Shown: in pieces, positions 1-7,605 of the stretch
Layout of the letters: every line of letters begins with the position of its first letter
How positions within the stretch are numbered: position 1 is the first letter of the stretch
Source: Prevotella sp.
Lineage (GTDB): Bacteria; Bacteroidota; Bacteroidia; Bacteroidales; Bacteroidaceae
DNA length: 10,517 bases
Assembly: GCA_003483565.1 (NCBI GenBank)
Contig: DMYZ01000206.1
Coordinates: 1 to 10,517, forward strand
Reading direction: 5' to 3'
Notes under the pieces: model-generated
Databases searched by the model: none
What the model was told of the DNA's origin: nothing
The model's input: only the letters and a program-made list of their open reading frames with translations
Translations under genes and position numbers: made by a program

Positions 1-15
1 GATAAGGGAAAGTTT

Positions 16-867
16 ATGGAGTATTTGGAGAAATACAATCATTGGTAAGTCTTCATACTTCTTGAGGTCATCAGTTTTGTACTACTATTCCAGTATAATA
101 ATTATCAGGGTAGCGTGAAGTTTTCATCAGCTAATGTCGTTGCACGGAAAATGTATGAGTGGAATTCCGAGATAGAGGCATTCTTCTCGCTGTCACAGGT
201 AAATAAAGAGCTAACCCAGCGCAATACTTATTTGGAACAGCAAGTTAAAATCTTGTCGGATAGCTTGACCAGTAAATCAAAAGATTCTACATTCCTGCAT
301 CGAACCCAATTGGAGTTACTTCGCAACTATCGCCTTATTCAGGCAAAGGTCGTGAGCAATTCTATCAGTAAATCAAACAATTTTCTGACACTTGATAAGG
401 GTACAGTTGATGGTGTGAAGAAAGATATGGGAGTCGTAAGTGGTAATGGTGTAGTTGGTATTGTCTATATGACATCAGCTCATTATTCCATTGTTATTCC
501 TGTGCTTAATGTTAAGTCGAATATCAGCTGTGGCATCCAGCACCGAGGCTATTTCGGCTATCTTCATTGGAGTGGAGGCAGTTGTAAATTAGCTTATGTT
601 GATGATATTCCTCGTCATGCTCATTTCCGGTTAGGAGAAAATATTGTGACCAGTGGTTATTCATCAGTATTTCCTTCGGGTGTACAGGTGGGAAAGATTT
701 TACATGTGTATAATTCTGCTGATGGCTTGTCCTATCGCTTACAGATTGTTTTGGCTACAGACTTTGGAAATTTACGTGATGTTTGTATTGTGGATAACTC
801 AGTTATGCAGGAACGGATGGATTTGTTCCATGCAGCAGAAGATTCAATAAAACCAAAAGAGGAGTAA
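16..867 (+). pseudogene. mreC: MreC, rod-shape-determining protein (in-frame stop near the N-terminus)
   Basis: MreC is a periplasmic, inner-membrane-anchored scaffold of the elongasome that links MreB to PBP2 and RodA. Read from the ATG at 16, the frame gives MEYLEKYNHW, then TAA at 46-48, then VFILLEVISFVLLF (a single membrane segment, codons 12-25), then NNYQGSVKFSSAN and the rest of an intact MreC. A coiled-coil stretch lies at about codons 60-87 (SQVNKELTQRN and following), and the beta-domain region runs to about codon 265. Counting the stop as a residue, the length is 283, close to the usual size in Bacteroidales. The longest uninterrupted frame starts at a GTG at 115, but that start would delete the membrane anchor, so I do not accept it as the native start. 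A single change (TTA to TAA) explains the stop. The true start might also lie slightly upstream, because relatives have a few more residues before the KYNHW-like motif. The gene is followed 6 nt later by mreD. Whether it is truly broken or a sequencing error at a contig edge is unresolved; the family call is firm. Confidence 0.88.
46..48 (+). other. In-frame TAA interrupting mreC
   Basis: This TAA falls directly after the tryptophan codon (TGG, 43-45) of the conserved YNHW stretch and before the hydrophobic anchor segment. Family members that I recall carry a hydrophobic residue (Phe or Leu) here. A one-base difference from TTA (Leu) would restore the frame. There is no sign of a frameshift, because the same frame continues with MreC sequence on both sides. 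Confidence 0.85.
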
Positions 868-873
868 TTTGTC

Positions 874-1374
874 ATGAATATAGAAACGGTAAAAAGTATT
901 GGTACTTTTGTCATCTTGTTGCTGGCACAAGCATTGGTACTCAACCATATCCATCTTTTTAATTGTGCCACTCCTTTTTTGTATGTATATATGGTGCTTC
1001 ATTTTCAGCGTAATGCTCCTAAATGGAGCCTCCTCTTGTGGAGCTTTCTTATGGGATTGTTGGTTGATGTTTTTTCCAATACTCCTGGAGTGGCCGCAGG
1101 TTCCATGGCATTTATCGGTTTTATCCAGCCTTATCTTTTGGAACTTTTTGCACCTCGTGACAGTGCTGATGACCTCGTGCCTTCACGTAAGACTTTTGGA
1201 GGAAGATCCTTTTTCTATTATAGTTTGACAATAGTATTTATCTATTGTTTGATATTCTTTACACTGGAGACCTTTAATTTCTTTAATTGGTTACAATGGA
1301 TCTTCAGTATTTTGGGTAGTATGGTTCTGTCTTTGGCGTTGATTTATGCTATTGAGAATCTGAGGAAAAATTAA
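874..1374 (+). CDS. mreD: MreD, rod-shape-determining integral membrane protein
   Basis: MreD is a small polytopic inner-membrane component of the elongasome that works with MreC to connect cytoplasmic MreB filaments to the wall synthases. The 166-residue protein is almost entirely hydrophobic, with about five predicted membrane segments. It has the family's characteristic glycine/aspartate loop GLLVDVFSNTPGVAAGS at about residues 61-77. It sits between mreC (6-nt gap) and the PBP2 gene, whose ATG directly follows the TAA of this gene with no intervening base. That spacing implies translational coupling. The start at 874 is the first ATG after the mreC stop and gives a normal N-terminal hydrophobic segment. 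The sequence of MreD is poorly conserved in general, so the call rests on the loop motif, topology, size and gene order together. Confidence 0.92.
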   Translation: MNIETVKSIGTFVILLLAQALVLNHIHLFNCATPFLYVYMVLHFQRNAPKWSLLLWSFLMGLLVDVFSNTPGVAAGSMAFIGFIQPYLLELFAPRDSADDLVPSRKTFGGRSFFYYSLTIVFIYCLIFFTLETFNFFNWLQWIFSILGSMVLSLALIYAIENLRKN

Positions 1375-3225
1375 ATGAAGGATTTCAATCTTGAGAATCG
1401 TCGTTTTGTAGTGGCAGGAGTGGCTTTGTTTATAGTCTCTCTTTATATTCTTCGTTTGTTCGCATTGCAGATTATGAGTGACGATTATAAGAAGAATGCG
1501 GATAGTAATGCTTTTTTGAAGAAGATTGAGTATCCCTCTCGTGGAGTGATTTTTGATCGTAATGGTAAACTCTTGGTGTACGATCAGCCTTCGTATGATA
1601 TCATGGTTGTAATGAACGAAGAAAGTGGTAGACTTGATACGGCTGATTTTTGTGAGACTTTGGGCATTACCAAAGAATATTTCATCAAGAAAATGAACGA
1701 TATCAAAAATCCAGATATCAACCCGGGTTATTCGCGTTATACTCAACAACTCTTTATGTCACAGATTTCTGACAAAGATTTTAGCATGTTTCGTGAGAAG
1801 ATGTTTCGTTTTCCCGGCTTTTATGTTCAGAAACGAAGTGTCCGTCAGTATGTGTATCCATATGCGGCTCATGTTCTGGGCGAAGTTGGAGAAGTTGATG
1901 ATGCAGACTTGGAGGAAGATAGTTATTATCAGCCAGGTGATTATATTGGCAAACTTGGTGTTGAAAAATTTTACGAGAAACAACTTCGAGGAATAAAAGG
2001 AATACAGATTCTTCTTCGTGATGCTCATGGCAGAATTCAGGGGCATTATCAGCAAGGAAAATTTGATACGAAACCTGTTCCCGGTAAAGATCTTACTTTG
2101 GGTATTGATGTCAGGCTTCAGGCTTTAGGCGAGCGCATGCTTGAAGGTAAGATTGGAAGTATTGTAGCTATAGATCCGACGACAGGAGAAGTTCTGGCTA
2201 TGGTGTCTTCTCCATCTTATGATCCTCGTATGCTTGTCGGTAAGCAGCGCGGAAAGGTGCATCGGGCTTTGTCGCGTAATGTCTGGAAACCATTGCTCAA
2301 CCGTGCCATTATGGGGCAGTATCCTCCAGGCTCAACTTTCAAAACGGCGCAAGCTTTGACATTTTTATCAGAAGGTATCATAAATTCTCATACTTTATTC
2401 CCTTGTAATCGTGGATTTACTTATAAAGGTCTCCATGTGGGTTGCCATTCTCATCCGTCACCATTAAATTTAAATGAAGCTATTAGAATTTCTTGTAATG
2501 GGTATTTTTGCTGGGGATTATATTCTATGATGTCCAACCGTTTTAAGTACAAGACAGTTCAGGATGCATTGAATACCTGGCGTGATTATATGGTCAGTAT
2601 GGGCTTAGGCTATAAACTTGGCATAGATCTTCCTGGTGAGAAGAGGGGATTAATCCCTAATGCAGCCTATTATGACCGTGCTTATCATGGTTCCTGGAAT
2701 GGACTCACGATTATAAGTATTGCCATCGGTCAGGGCGAGATTAATGAAACTCCTCTTCAGATTGCCAACTTGGGTGCAACTATTGCTAATAGGGGATATT
2801 ATTATATTCCGCATGTAGTAAAGAAGGTGCAGGGAGAACCTCTGGATATGGTGTATACCCGTCGCCATTATACCAAGGCTCAGCACAGTGCTTATCTGCA
2901 AGTTGTTAACGGCATGCGCAGTTCTGCTATGAGCGGAACCTGTAAATTCTTGTCACGGCTTAGTTTCCCGGCATGTGGAAAAACAGGCACAGCACAGAAT
3001 CGCGGGCAGGATCACTCTATTTTTATGGGTTTTGCGCCGATGAATCATCCGAGAATTGCCATTTCCGTATATGTGGAAAATGGAGGTTTTGGTGCTAACT
3101 TTGCTGTTCCAATGGCAGCATGTCTATTTGAACAATATATAAAAGGTAAGTTGTCCCCGTCTATGGCTGAGGAGGCTACTGAGTTACAAAAACGTAGAAT
3201 AGGTTATGGAAAGGCAAACAGATAA
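1375..3225 (+). CDS. mrdA: Penicillin-binding protein 2 (peptidoglycan transpeptidase of the elongasome)
   Basis: This is a class B penicillin-binding protein that cross-links stem peptides of lateral-wall peptidoglycan in the periplasm, working with the RodA glycosyltransferase. The 616-residue protein has one N-terminal membrane anchor (about 11-33), then a pedestal domain starting with PSRGVIFDRNG (54-64). The transpeptidase domain (about 240-590) has all three active-site motifs: S320-T-F-K323 (nucleophilic serine and lysine), S373-C-N375, and K536-T-G538. The length is normal for PBP2. A cluster of possible metal ligands (C344, C357, H358, H360, C374) precedes and includes the second motif. 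The ATG at 1375 abuts the mreD stop, and the 3' end overlaps rodA by 20 nt. The rodA neighbour favours PBP2 over the related division enzyme PBP3/FtsI. Confidence 0.96.
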   Translation: MKDFNLENRRFVVAGVALFIVSLYILRLFALQIMSDDYKKNADSNAFLKKIEYPSRGVIFDRNGKLLVYDQPSYDIMVVMNEESGRLDTADFCETLGITKEYFIKKMNDIKNPDINPGYSRYTQQLFMSQISDKDFSMFREKMFRFPGFYVQKRSVRQYVYPYAAHVLGEVGEVDDADLEEDSYYQPGDYIGKLGVEKFYEKQLRGIKGIQILLRDAHGRIQGHYQQGKFDTKPVPGKDLTLGIDVRLQALGERMLEGKIGSIVAIDPTTGEVLAMVSSPSYDPRMLVGKQRGKVHRALSRNVWKPLLNRAIMGQYPPGSTFKTAQALTFLSEGIINSHTLFPCNRGFTYKGLHVGCHSHPSPLNLNEAIRISCNGYFCWGLYSMMSNRFKYKTVQDALNTWRDYMVSMGLGYKLGIDLPGEKRGLIPNAAYYDRAYHGSWNGLTIISIAIGQGEINETPLQIANLGATIANRGYYYIPHVVKKVQGEPLDMVYTRRHYTKAQHSAYLQVVNGMRSSAMSGTCKFLSRLSFPACGKTGTAQNRGQDHSIFMGFAPMNHPRIAISVYVENGGFGANFAVPMAACLFEQYIKGKLSPSMAEEATELQKRRIGYGKANR

Positions 3226-4675
3226 ACAGCCTAGTGTATTAGGCTCACTTGACTGGTGGACGATAGGTATCTACCTGGCCTTGTTGATATTTGGCTGGAT
3301 CAGTGTCTGTGGTGCCAGCTATTCTTTTGGTGATACCGATATTTTTAGTCTCGGTACACGTTCAGGCATGCAGATTATTTGGATTGGTACTTCTATTGTG
3401 CTGGGCTTTGTCCTCTTGATGCTTGATGATCGCTTTTATGATACTTTTGCTTATGTCATCTATGCAGCATTATTGTTACTTCTTTTTGCAACAATATTCA
3501 ACCCCCATGAGATCAAGGGCTCCCGATCCTGGTTAGTCCTGGGACCATTGCGTTTGCAGCCGGCAGAGTTTGCAAAGTTTGCCACAGCTTTGGCAGTGGC
3601 AAAATTCATGAGCACCTATGGTTTTAATATACACCGTTGGAAGCATTTTTTTATTGCGGCAGCTCTTGTTGTAACGCCAATGCTTTTCATCGTAGCCCAG
3701 CGTGAAACGGGATCGGCACTGGTCTATCTGGCTTTCTTTTTGATGTTCTATCGTGAAGGAATGCCGGGCAGTATTCTGTTTACTGGTGTGGCAATGGTTA
3801 TCTTCTTTGTAGCTGGTATCAAATATGAACAAGTTTTTCTTTGGAATACTCCTACATCTATAGGCAAGTTTGTGGTATTGCTACTCGTTCAGATCTTTAC
3901 TGCCGGTATGGTCTATGTTTATTGTAAGGACAGGAAGAAGACCTGGATGATATTGGCTTACAGCGTAGGTATAACTCTGTTGTTTTTGCTGTTTTCAGAA
4001 TTTGTTATCCCATTTGATATTGTTTGGGTTCAGCTGATATTAAGTGCCTGTCTGGTTGGATATATTATCTATTGTGGACTCAGCACGCGTATTCATGATT
4101 ATTTTTTTATAGCACTATTTGCTGTCGGTTCTATAGTTTTTTTCTATTCCGCTGATTATGTGCTTAACGATGTTCTGGAGCCTCACCAGCGTGTACGTAT
4201 TAACGTGTTATTAGGGTTGGATGATGATCTTTCCGGAGCTGGATACAATGTCCATCAAAGTGAAATAGCTATTGGCTCAGGGGGTGTGCAGGGCAAAGGA
4301 TTTTTGAATGGAACACAGACAAAGCTTAAATTTGTTCCGGAGCAGGATACAGACTTCATTTTCTGTACAGTAGGTGAAGAGGAAGGCTTTTTAGGATCAG
4401 CAGGAGTTTTGTTGCTTTTTCTGGCGTTGATTTGGCGGCTCGTTTATCTTTCGGAGCGACAAACCTTTAAATTTGGGCGAATATATGGTTATTGTGTGTT
4501 GAGTATCTTTCTGTTCCACGTATTTATTAATGTGGGTATGGTGCTGGGACTTACGCCGGTTATCGGTATTCCTTTACCGTTCTTTAGTTATGGCGGTTCC
4601 TCGTTATGGGGATTCACATTGTTACTATTCATATTCTTACGAATAGACGCGGGCAGGAATTTGATCAGAGAATGA
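3206..4675 (+). CDS. rodA: RodA, SEDS-family peptidoglycan glycosyltransferase
   Basis: RodA polymerises lipid II into glycan strands in the inner membrane and is paired with PBP2. SEDS hallmarks are visible: GSRSWL (105-110), QPAEFAK (118-124), the VPEQDTDFIF segment (377-386) with the presumed catalytic aspartate D383, and GIPLPFFSYGGSS near the C-terminus (454-466). At 489 residues it is longer than the roughly 370-residue proteobacterial enzyme. The extra length falls between about residues 200 and 315 and consists of additional hydrophobic segments around VLLLVQIFTAGMVYVYC and VGYIIYC. I believe this is a feature of Bacteroidetes RodA and not a fusion. The start ATG at 3206 lies inside the end of the PBP2 gene (20-nt overlap, different frame), so the two are probably translationally coupled. 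A strong hairpin begins on the last base of the stop codon. Confidence 0.96.
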   Translation: MERQTDKQPSVLGSLDWWTIGIYLALLIFGWISVCGASYSFGDTDIFSLGTRSGMQIIWIGTSIVLGFVLLMLDDRFYDTFAYVIYAALLLLLFATIFNPHEIKGSRSWLVLGPLRLQPAEFAKFATALAVAKFMSTYGFNIHRWKHFFIAAALVVTPMLFIVAQRETGSALVYLAFFLMFYREGMPGSILFTGVAMVIFFVAGIKYEQVFLWNTPTSIGKFVVLLLVQIFTAGMVYVYCKDRKKTWMILAYSVGITLLFLLFSEFVIPFDIVWVQLILSACLVGYIIYCGLSTRIHDYFFIALFAVGSIVFFYSADYVLNDVLEPHQRVRINVLLGLDDDLSGAGYNVHQSEIAIGSGGVQGKGFLNGTQTKLKFVPEQDTDFIFCTVGEEEGFLGSAGVLLLFLALIWRLVYLSERQTFKFGRIYGYCVLSIFLFHVFINVGMVLGLTPVIGIPLPFFSYGGSSLWGFTLLLFIFLRIDAGRNLIRE

Positions 4676-4715
4676 CAGAAAAAGCCAGTCTTTATAGAAG
4701 ACTGGCTTTTTCTGT
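4675..4715. terminator. Bidirectional intrinsic terminator between rodA and gldH
   Basis: The two 18-nt arms (4675-4692 and 4698-4715) are perfect reverse complements, separated by the 5-nt loop TATAG. Within each arm the GC-containing core AGCCAGTCTT/AAGACTGGCT is followed outward by five T's on the strand being transcribed, so the element works in both orientations. It begins on the final base of the rodA stop and ends 7 nt before the gldH stop, serving two convergent operons. Confidence 0.93.
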
Positions 4716-4722
4716 GAATATT

Positions 4723-5184
4723 CTATAACTGCTTATATTTTATTCCTATATCACTGATACCGGGAAGAATTTCCCTTTTCATATCGTGTCTTACACAAAT
4801 GTGTAGAGAATCGCCCTTAACGAGTTCAAGAGTGTGCAGCGGATAATCATACTGGTAATAGCTTATTCCCTGTCCGGTGCTTATTCCCTGTTGATTTCTC
4901 AGTTTACAATTCAGTGTATCAATAAATACCTTTTTGTCAGGGTATACTGTTTGTTCTACGATGAGTGTCAGACTCATGAAGGGATATGCACCGTTGATAC
5001 GTAAACCCAGCTGTGGTTGGTAAGTCCCCGCATCAGCCAATCTGGGAACATCAAAGGAGAGCGTATCATTTTTTTCCCATCCTGACAAAGGGGTATGATT
5101 GTATTTGTTGTATATTATGCCACCGTTGCATGATCCCAGCAGAAGAGCTGCTAGAACACATAATGTGATTAACTTTTTTCTCAT
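4723..5184 (-). CDS. gldH: GldH-like lipoprotein
   Basis: The 153-residue protein begins with a typical lipoprotein signal: a basic start (MRKK), a hydrophobic core and the lipobox L16-G-S-C19, so C19 would be lipidated after cleavage. The mature part is short and beta-rich, with Y/W-containing segments such as YNKYNHTPLSGWEKND just after the lipidation site. Size, signal type and this N-terminal pattern match GldH, first named for gliding motility in Flavobacterium and also present in non-gliding Bacteroidales, where its role is unclear. It is the last gene of the metF-holB-ricT-gldH operon, 5 nt after ricT, and ends just before the shared terminator. The gldH assignment is by recalled similarity and context; lipoprotein status is seen directly. 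Confidence 0.82.
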   Translation of the reverse strand: MRKKLITLCVLAALLLGSCNGGIIYNKYNHTPLSGWEKNDTLSFDVPRLADAGTYQPQLGLRINGAYPFMSLTLIVEQTVYPDKKVFIDTLNCKLRNQQGISTGQGISYYQYDYPLHTLELVKGDSLHICVRHDMKREILPGISDIGIKYKQL

Positions 5185-5189
5185 GACTG

Positions 5190-6503
5190 TTATTTTCCTT
5201 CAGGATCTTTATTGGTTTTATCCTGCTTTTTGGGGAAATTTTTTCTGCGGTTGCCGTTGTTTTCCTGAATGTTATTGGTTATATTTTCTTTTTCAGGATT
5301 GGGACGGGCTGAGACTTTCTTCTGACGGTTCTGAGTGTTCTTTATTTGATAGTTCTCGTCCTTTTCCTCATTGCCCTTAGGCTGGCGTCTGTCCCGGTTG
5401 TTGCTCTTGTTACGGTTTCCTTTTTTCTTTGACTTGTCAAACCGGCTTATATCAGCATTAGCCAGCAGATCAATAGGCTTTTCTGGTTCTTTGATTTTTC
5501 CGTCATTAAGAAGAGACATAGGCTTCACTCCTCTTTTATTCATTTCAATAATGTCCAAGGCACGTTGAGTACTGACGGTTTCCAGATTTGATGCCAGATT
5601 CTTGTCTGTGGAATAGGTGATAAGTTGAGCAAGAATATCAGTCTTAAACTGATAGTAGTCACTGTCCAGAGTTTGCAGAATAATGTCTTTGGAAGGTATC
5701 TTTTTGCTGGCTTCAATATAGCCGTCAACCTCATAGTTCAGACAGCATTTCAGTTTGGCGCACATACCTGCCAGCTTCTGTGGATTGAGGGAGATATCCT
5801 GATGCCGGGCTGCGTTTGTACTGACTGAAACGAAGTTTTTCATCCATGTAGCGCAACAGAGCTCTCGTCCGCATGGTCCTGTTCCACCGATGCGTCCGGC
5901 TTCCTGGCGTGTACCAATCTGTTTCATTTCAATACGGACATGGAACGTTTCGGCAAGAACTTTGATGAGTTGTCGGAAGTCTACCCGCTCATCTGCGATG
6001 TAATAAAAAATGGCTTTGTTGCCATCTCCCTGATATTCGACATCTCCGATTTTCATTTGCAAGCCAAGATCTTTGGCTATCTGCCTGCTTTGAATCATTG
6101 TATCGTGTTCACGGCTTTTTGCCTCTTTGAATTTCTCGATATCAACAGGTTTGGCGATGCGATAGATGCGTCGGATGTCATCCGGTGATTTCAAGTTTGC
6201 TTTTTTGATCTGCAGTTTGACTAGTCTGCCTGTCAAAGTGACGACCCCTATATCATGCCCAGGATTGGCTTCTACAGCAACGGTGTCACCCTTCTTCAGG
6301 TCCAGATTGTTGACATTATGGTAATATCCTTTACGAGTATTCTTGAATTGAACCTCTACAAGGTCTGTGCTGTGGGCATTGCCAGGTACGTCTGCCAGCC
6401 AGTCGTACATATTGAGTTGCCGGTCCTGCCGGCCTACGCCGCAAGCGCACAACCCACGGTCGCAGCCACTACACATTTTGAATTTCATATCATTATAATC
6501 CAT
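5190..6503 (-). CDS. ricT: RicT/YaaT-like PSP1-domain protein
   Basis: The 437-residue cytoplasmic protein belongs to the PSP1 C-terminal domain family (YaaT/RicT in Bacillus, part of a Y-complex with RicA and RicF that carries Fe-S clusters and affects mRNA processing by RNase Y). The core domain (about 45-335) contains the diagnostic cysteine motifs C211-GREL-C216-C217 and C248-AKLK-C253-C254, two matching C-x4-C-C units suited to cluster binding. A further cysteine group, C11, C14, C19 and C21, lies at the N-terminus. From about residue 355 to the end is a low-complexity tail rich in Lys, Asn, Arg and Glu, probably disordered and possibly RNA-binding (inference). The gene lies 3 nt after holB and 5 nt before gldH. 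No RicA or RicF homologue is visible here, so the function in this organism is open. The ATG at 6503 was chosen because it fits directly behind the holB stop. Confidence 0.9.
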   Translation of the reverse strand: MDYNDMKFKMCSGCDRGLCACGVGRQDRQLNMYDWLADVPGNAHSTDLVEVQFKNTRKGYYHNVNNLDLKKGDTVAVEANPGHDIGVVTLTGRLVKLQIKKANLKSPDDIRRIYRIAKPVDIEKFKEAKSREHDTMIQSRQIAKDLGLQMKIGDVEYQGDGNKAIFYYIADERVDFRQLIKVLAETFHVRIEMKQIGTRQEAGRIGGTGPCGRELCCATWMKNFVSVSTNAARHQDISLNPQKLAGMCAKLKCCLNYEVDGYIEASKKIPSKDIILQTLDSDYYQFKTDILAQLITYSTDKNLASNLETVSTQRALDIIEMNKRGVKPMSLLNDGKIKEPEKPIDLLANADISRFDKSKKKGNRNKSNNRDRRQPKGNEEKDENYQIKNTQNRQKKVSARPNPEKENITNNIQENNGNRRKNFPKKQDKTNKDPEGK

Positions 6504-6506
6504 ATT

Positions 6507-7604
6507 TTATTTTCTTATTAGTAGTACAATCATTTTAAGTGCCAGATCGAAGAATACAATCTTGGCGTTCGCATTCTGTCCGATATCATGGTACGCTTTG
6601 TTCATGAGTTCTGAAATATCGATAACATTCGCCTCATTGATGAATCGTGCGAAGTTACGGGCGAAGTTCTCTTCATCCCGAGTCATATAGTTGAGTTCAG
6701 AATTATGGAAGTTGTAAACAAAGTTTTCCCTTATCATCCGAAGGAAATAAGCAATCATGCGACGTTGTTTTTCTCTTCCGAAGGCAGCTGCACCCTCGCT
6801 CCATTTCTTCAAATCACGAATATTGCGAGCATAGGCCAGACGCATCAGCTGGATAAACACTTTTAGAAATTCCTTGTTCTCATTTCCGGCATCGAGTTCC
6901 TCCAGAGCTTTGTTCCAGTTGCCATTAGCCACACGGGCAATGCGGCAGGCTATGTCTTCCTCAATGCCACGTTGTTCTATAAGTGCCTTCTGAATGGATA
7001 TGGTGTCTATTTTTTTGAAATCAAAACGTTGAGTTCGACTTCGAATAGTTTCTAACAGTTTTTCTGGTTCTTCGCTTACTAGAATAAATACAGTTTCGTG
7101 GGGAGGTTCTTCCAACAGTTTCAGAAGTTTGTTGGCGCAGGTCAGGTTCATTCTTTCAGGAAGCCATATAATACTTATTTTATAGCCACCCTGACTGGAT
7201 TTTATGCTCATGTTACGTGCTATGGCATCGCTTTCTGCTCCAGTGATAATAGCCTGTTGGGAGGTTGTTCCCATTTTATCCATCCATTGGTTGATGGTAA
7301 AGTAAGGACTTTGCATGATCATTTCATGCCAAGGTTTGGCGAAGTCGTCACTTACCGGTTGATGTTCGCTTCCCATGCCCGGGAGTTTAATGGTAGGGTA
7401 AGTAAAGTAAAGATCAGGGTGTTCCCATTTTTTCAGCATAGGACTGTCTTTAAGCAGATAGGACGCAAAAGCCATGGCTAAAGCCATCTTGCCACATCCC
7501 TGGGGACCGCAAAAAAGCATTGCATGAGGTATTCTGTTTTCTTCTGCAGATTGCAGTAACTTCCTTACTGCATCCTTTTGACCTATGACTTCACTGAATT
7601 TCAT
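6507..7604 (-). CDS. holB: DNA polymerase III delta' subunit (clamp loader)
   Basis: The 365-residue AAA+ protein matches the delta' subunit, the rigid stator of the sliding-clamp loader. Visible features in order: the N-terminal F-x-x-V-I-G-Q box (3-9), a P-loop-like GPQGCGKM (33-40), LLKLLEEPP (160-168), and S189-R-T-Q-R-F194, the SRC-type motif that supplies the arginine finger to the neighbouring subunit. The P-loop ends in Met where active ATPases have Thr/Ser. The Walker B position reads IIWLPERM without the acidic pair, consistent with a subunit that does not hydrolyse ATP. The cysteines of the zinc module seen in proteobacterial delta' are absent between the P-loop and the middle of the domain. 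The C-terminal helical collar is present (about 215-365). It is the second gene of its operon, starting 1 nt after metF. Confidence 0.92.
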   Translation of the reverse strand: MKFSEVIGQKDAVRKLLQSAEENRIPHAMLFCGPQGCGKMALAMAFASYLLKDSPMLKKWEHPDLYFTYPTIKLPGMGSEHQPVSDDFAKPWHEMIMQSPYFTINQWMDKMGTTSQQAIITGAESDAIARNMSIKSSQGGYKISIIWLPERMNLTCANKLLKLLEEPPHETVFILVSEEPEKLLETIRSRTQRFDFKKIDTISIQKALIEQRGIEEDIACRIARVANGNWNKALEELDAGNENKEFLKVFIQLMRLAYARNIRDLKKWSEGAAAFGREKQRRMIAYFLRMIRENFVYNFHNSELNYMTRDEENFARNFARFINEANVIDISELMNKAYHDIGQNANAKIVFFDLALKMIVLLIRK

Positions 7605-7605
7605 C

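Noticed and set aside
115..867. A 250-residue MreC starting at GTG 115
   Set aside because: The same frame upstream encodes the conserved membrane anchor and N-terminus of MreC. The GTG start only avoids the TAA at 46-48 and would yield an unanchored protein.
1291..1749. Minus-strand open frame of 152 residues inside mreD/PBP2
   Set aside because: It is antisense to two well-supported genes, has a biased composition rich in Ile/Thr/His and shows no recognisable motif.
7098..7481. Plus-strand open frame of 127 residues inside holB
   Set aside because: It lies antisense to a clear delta' coding sequence and has no family features or promoter.
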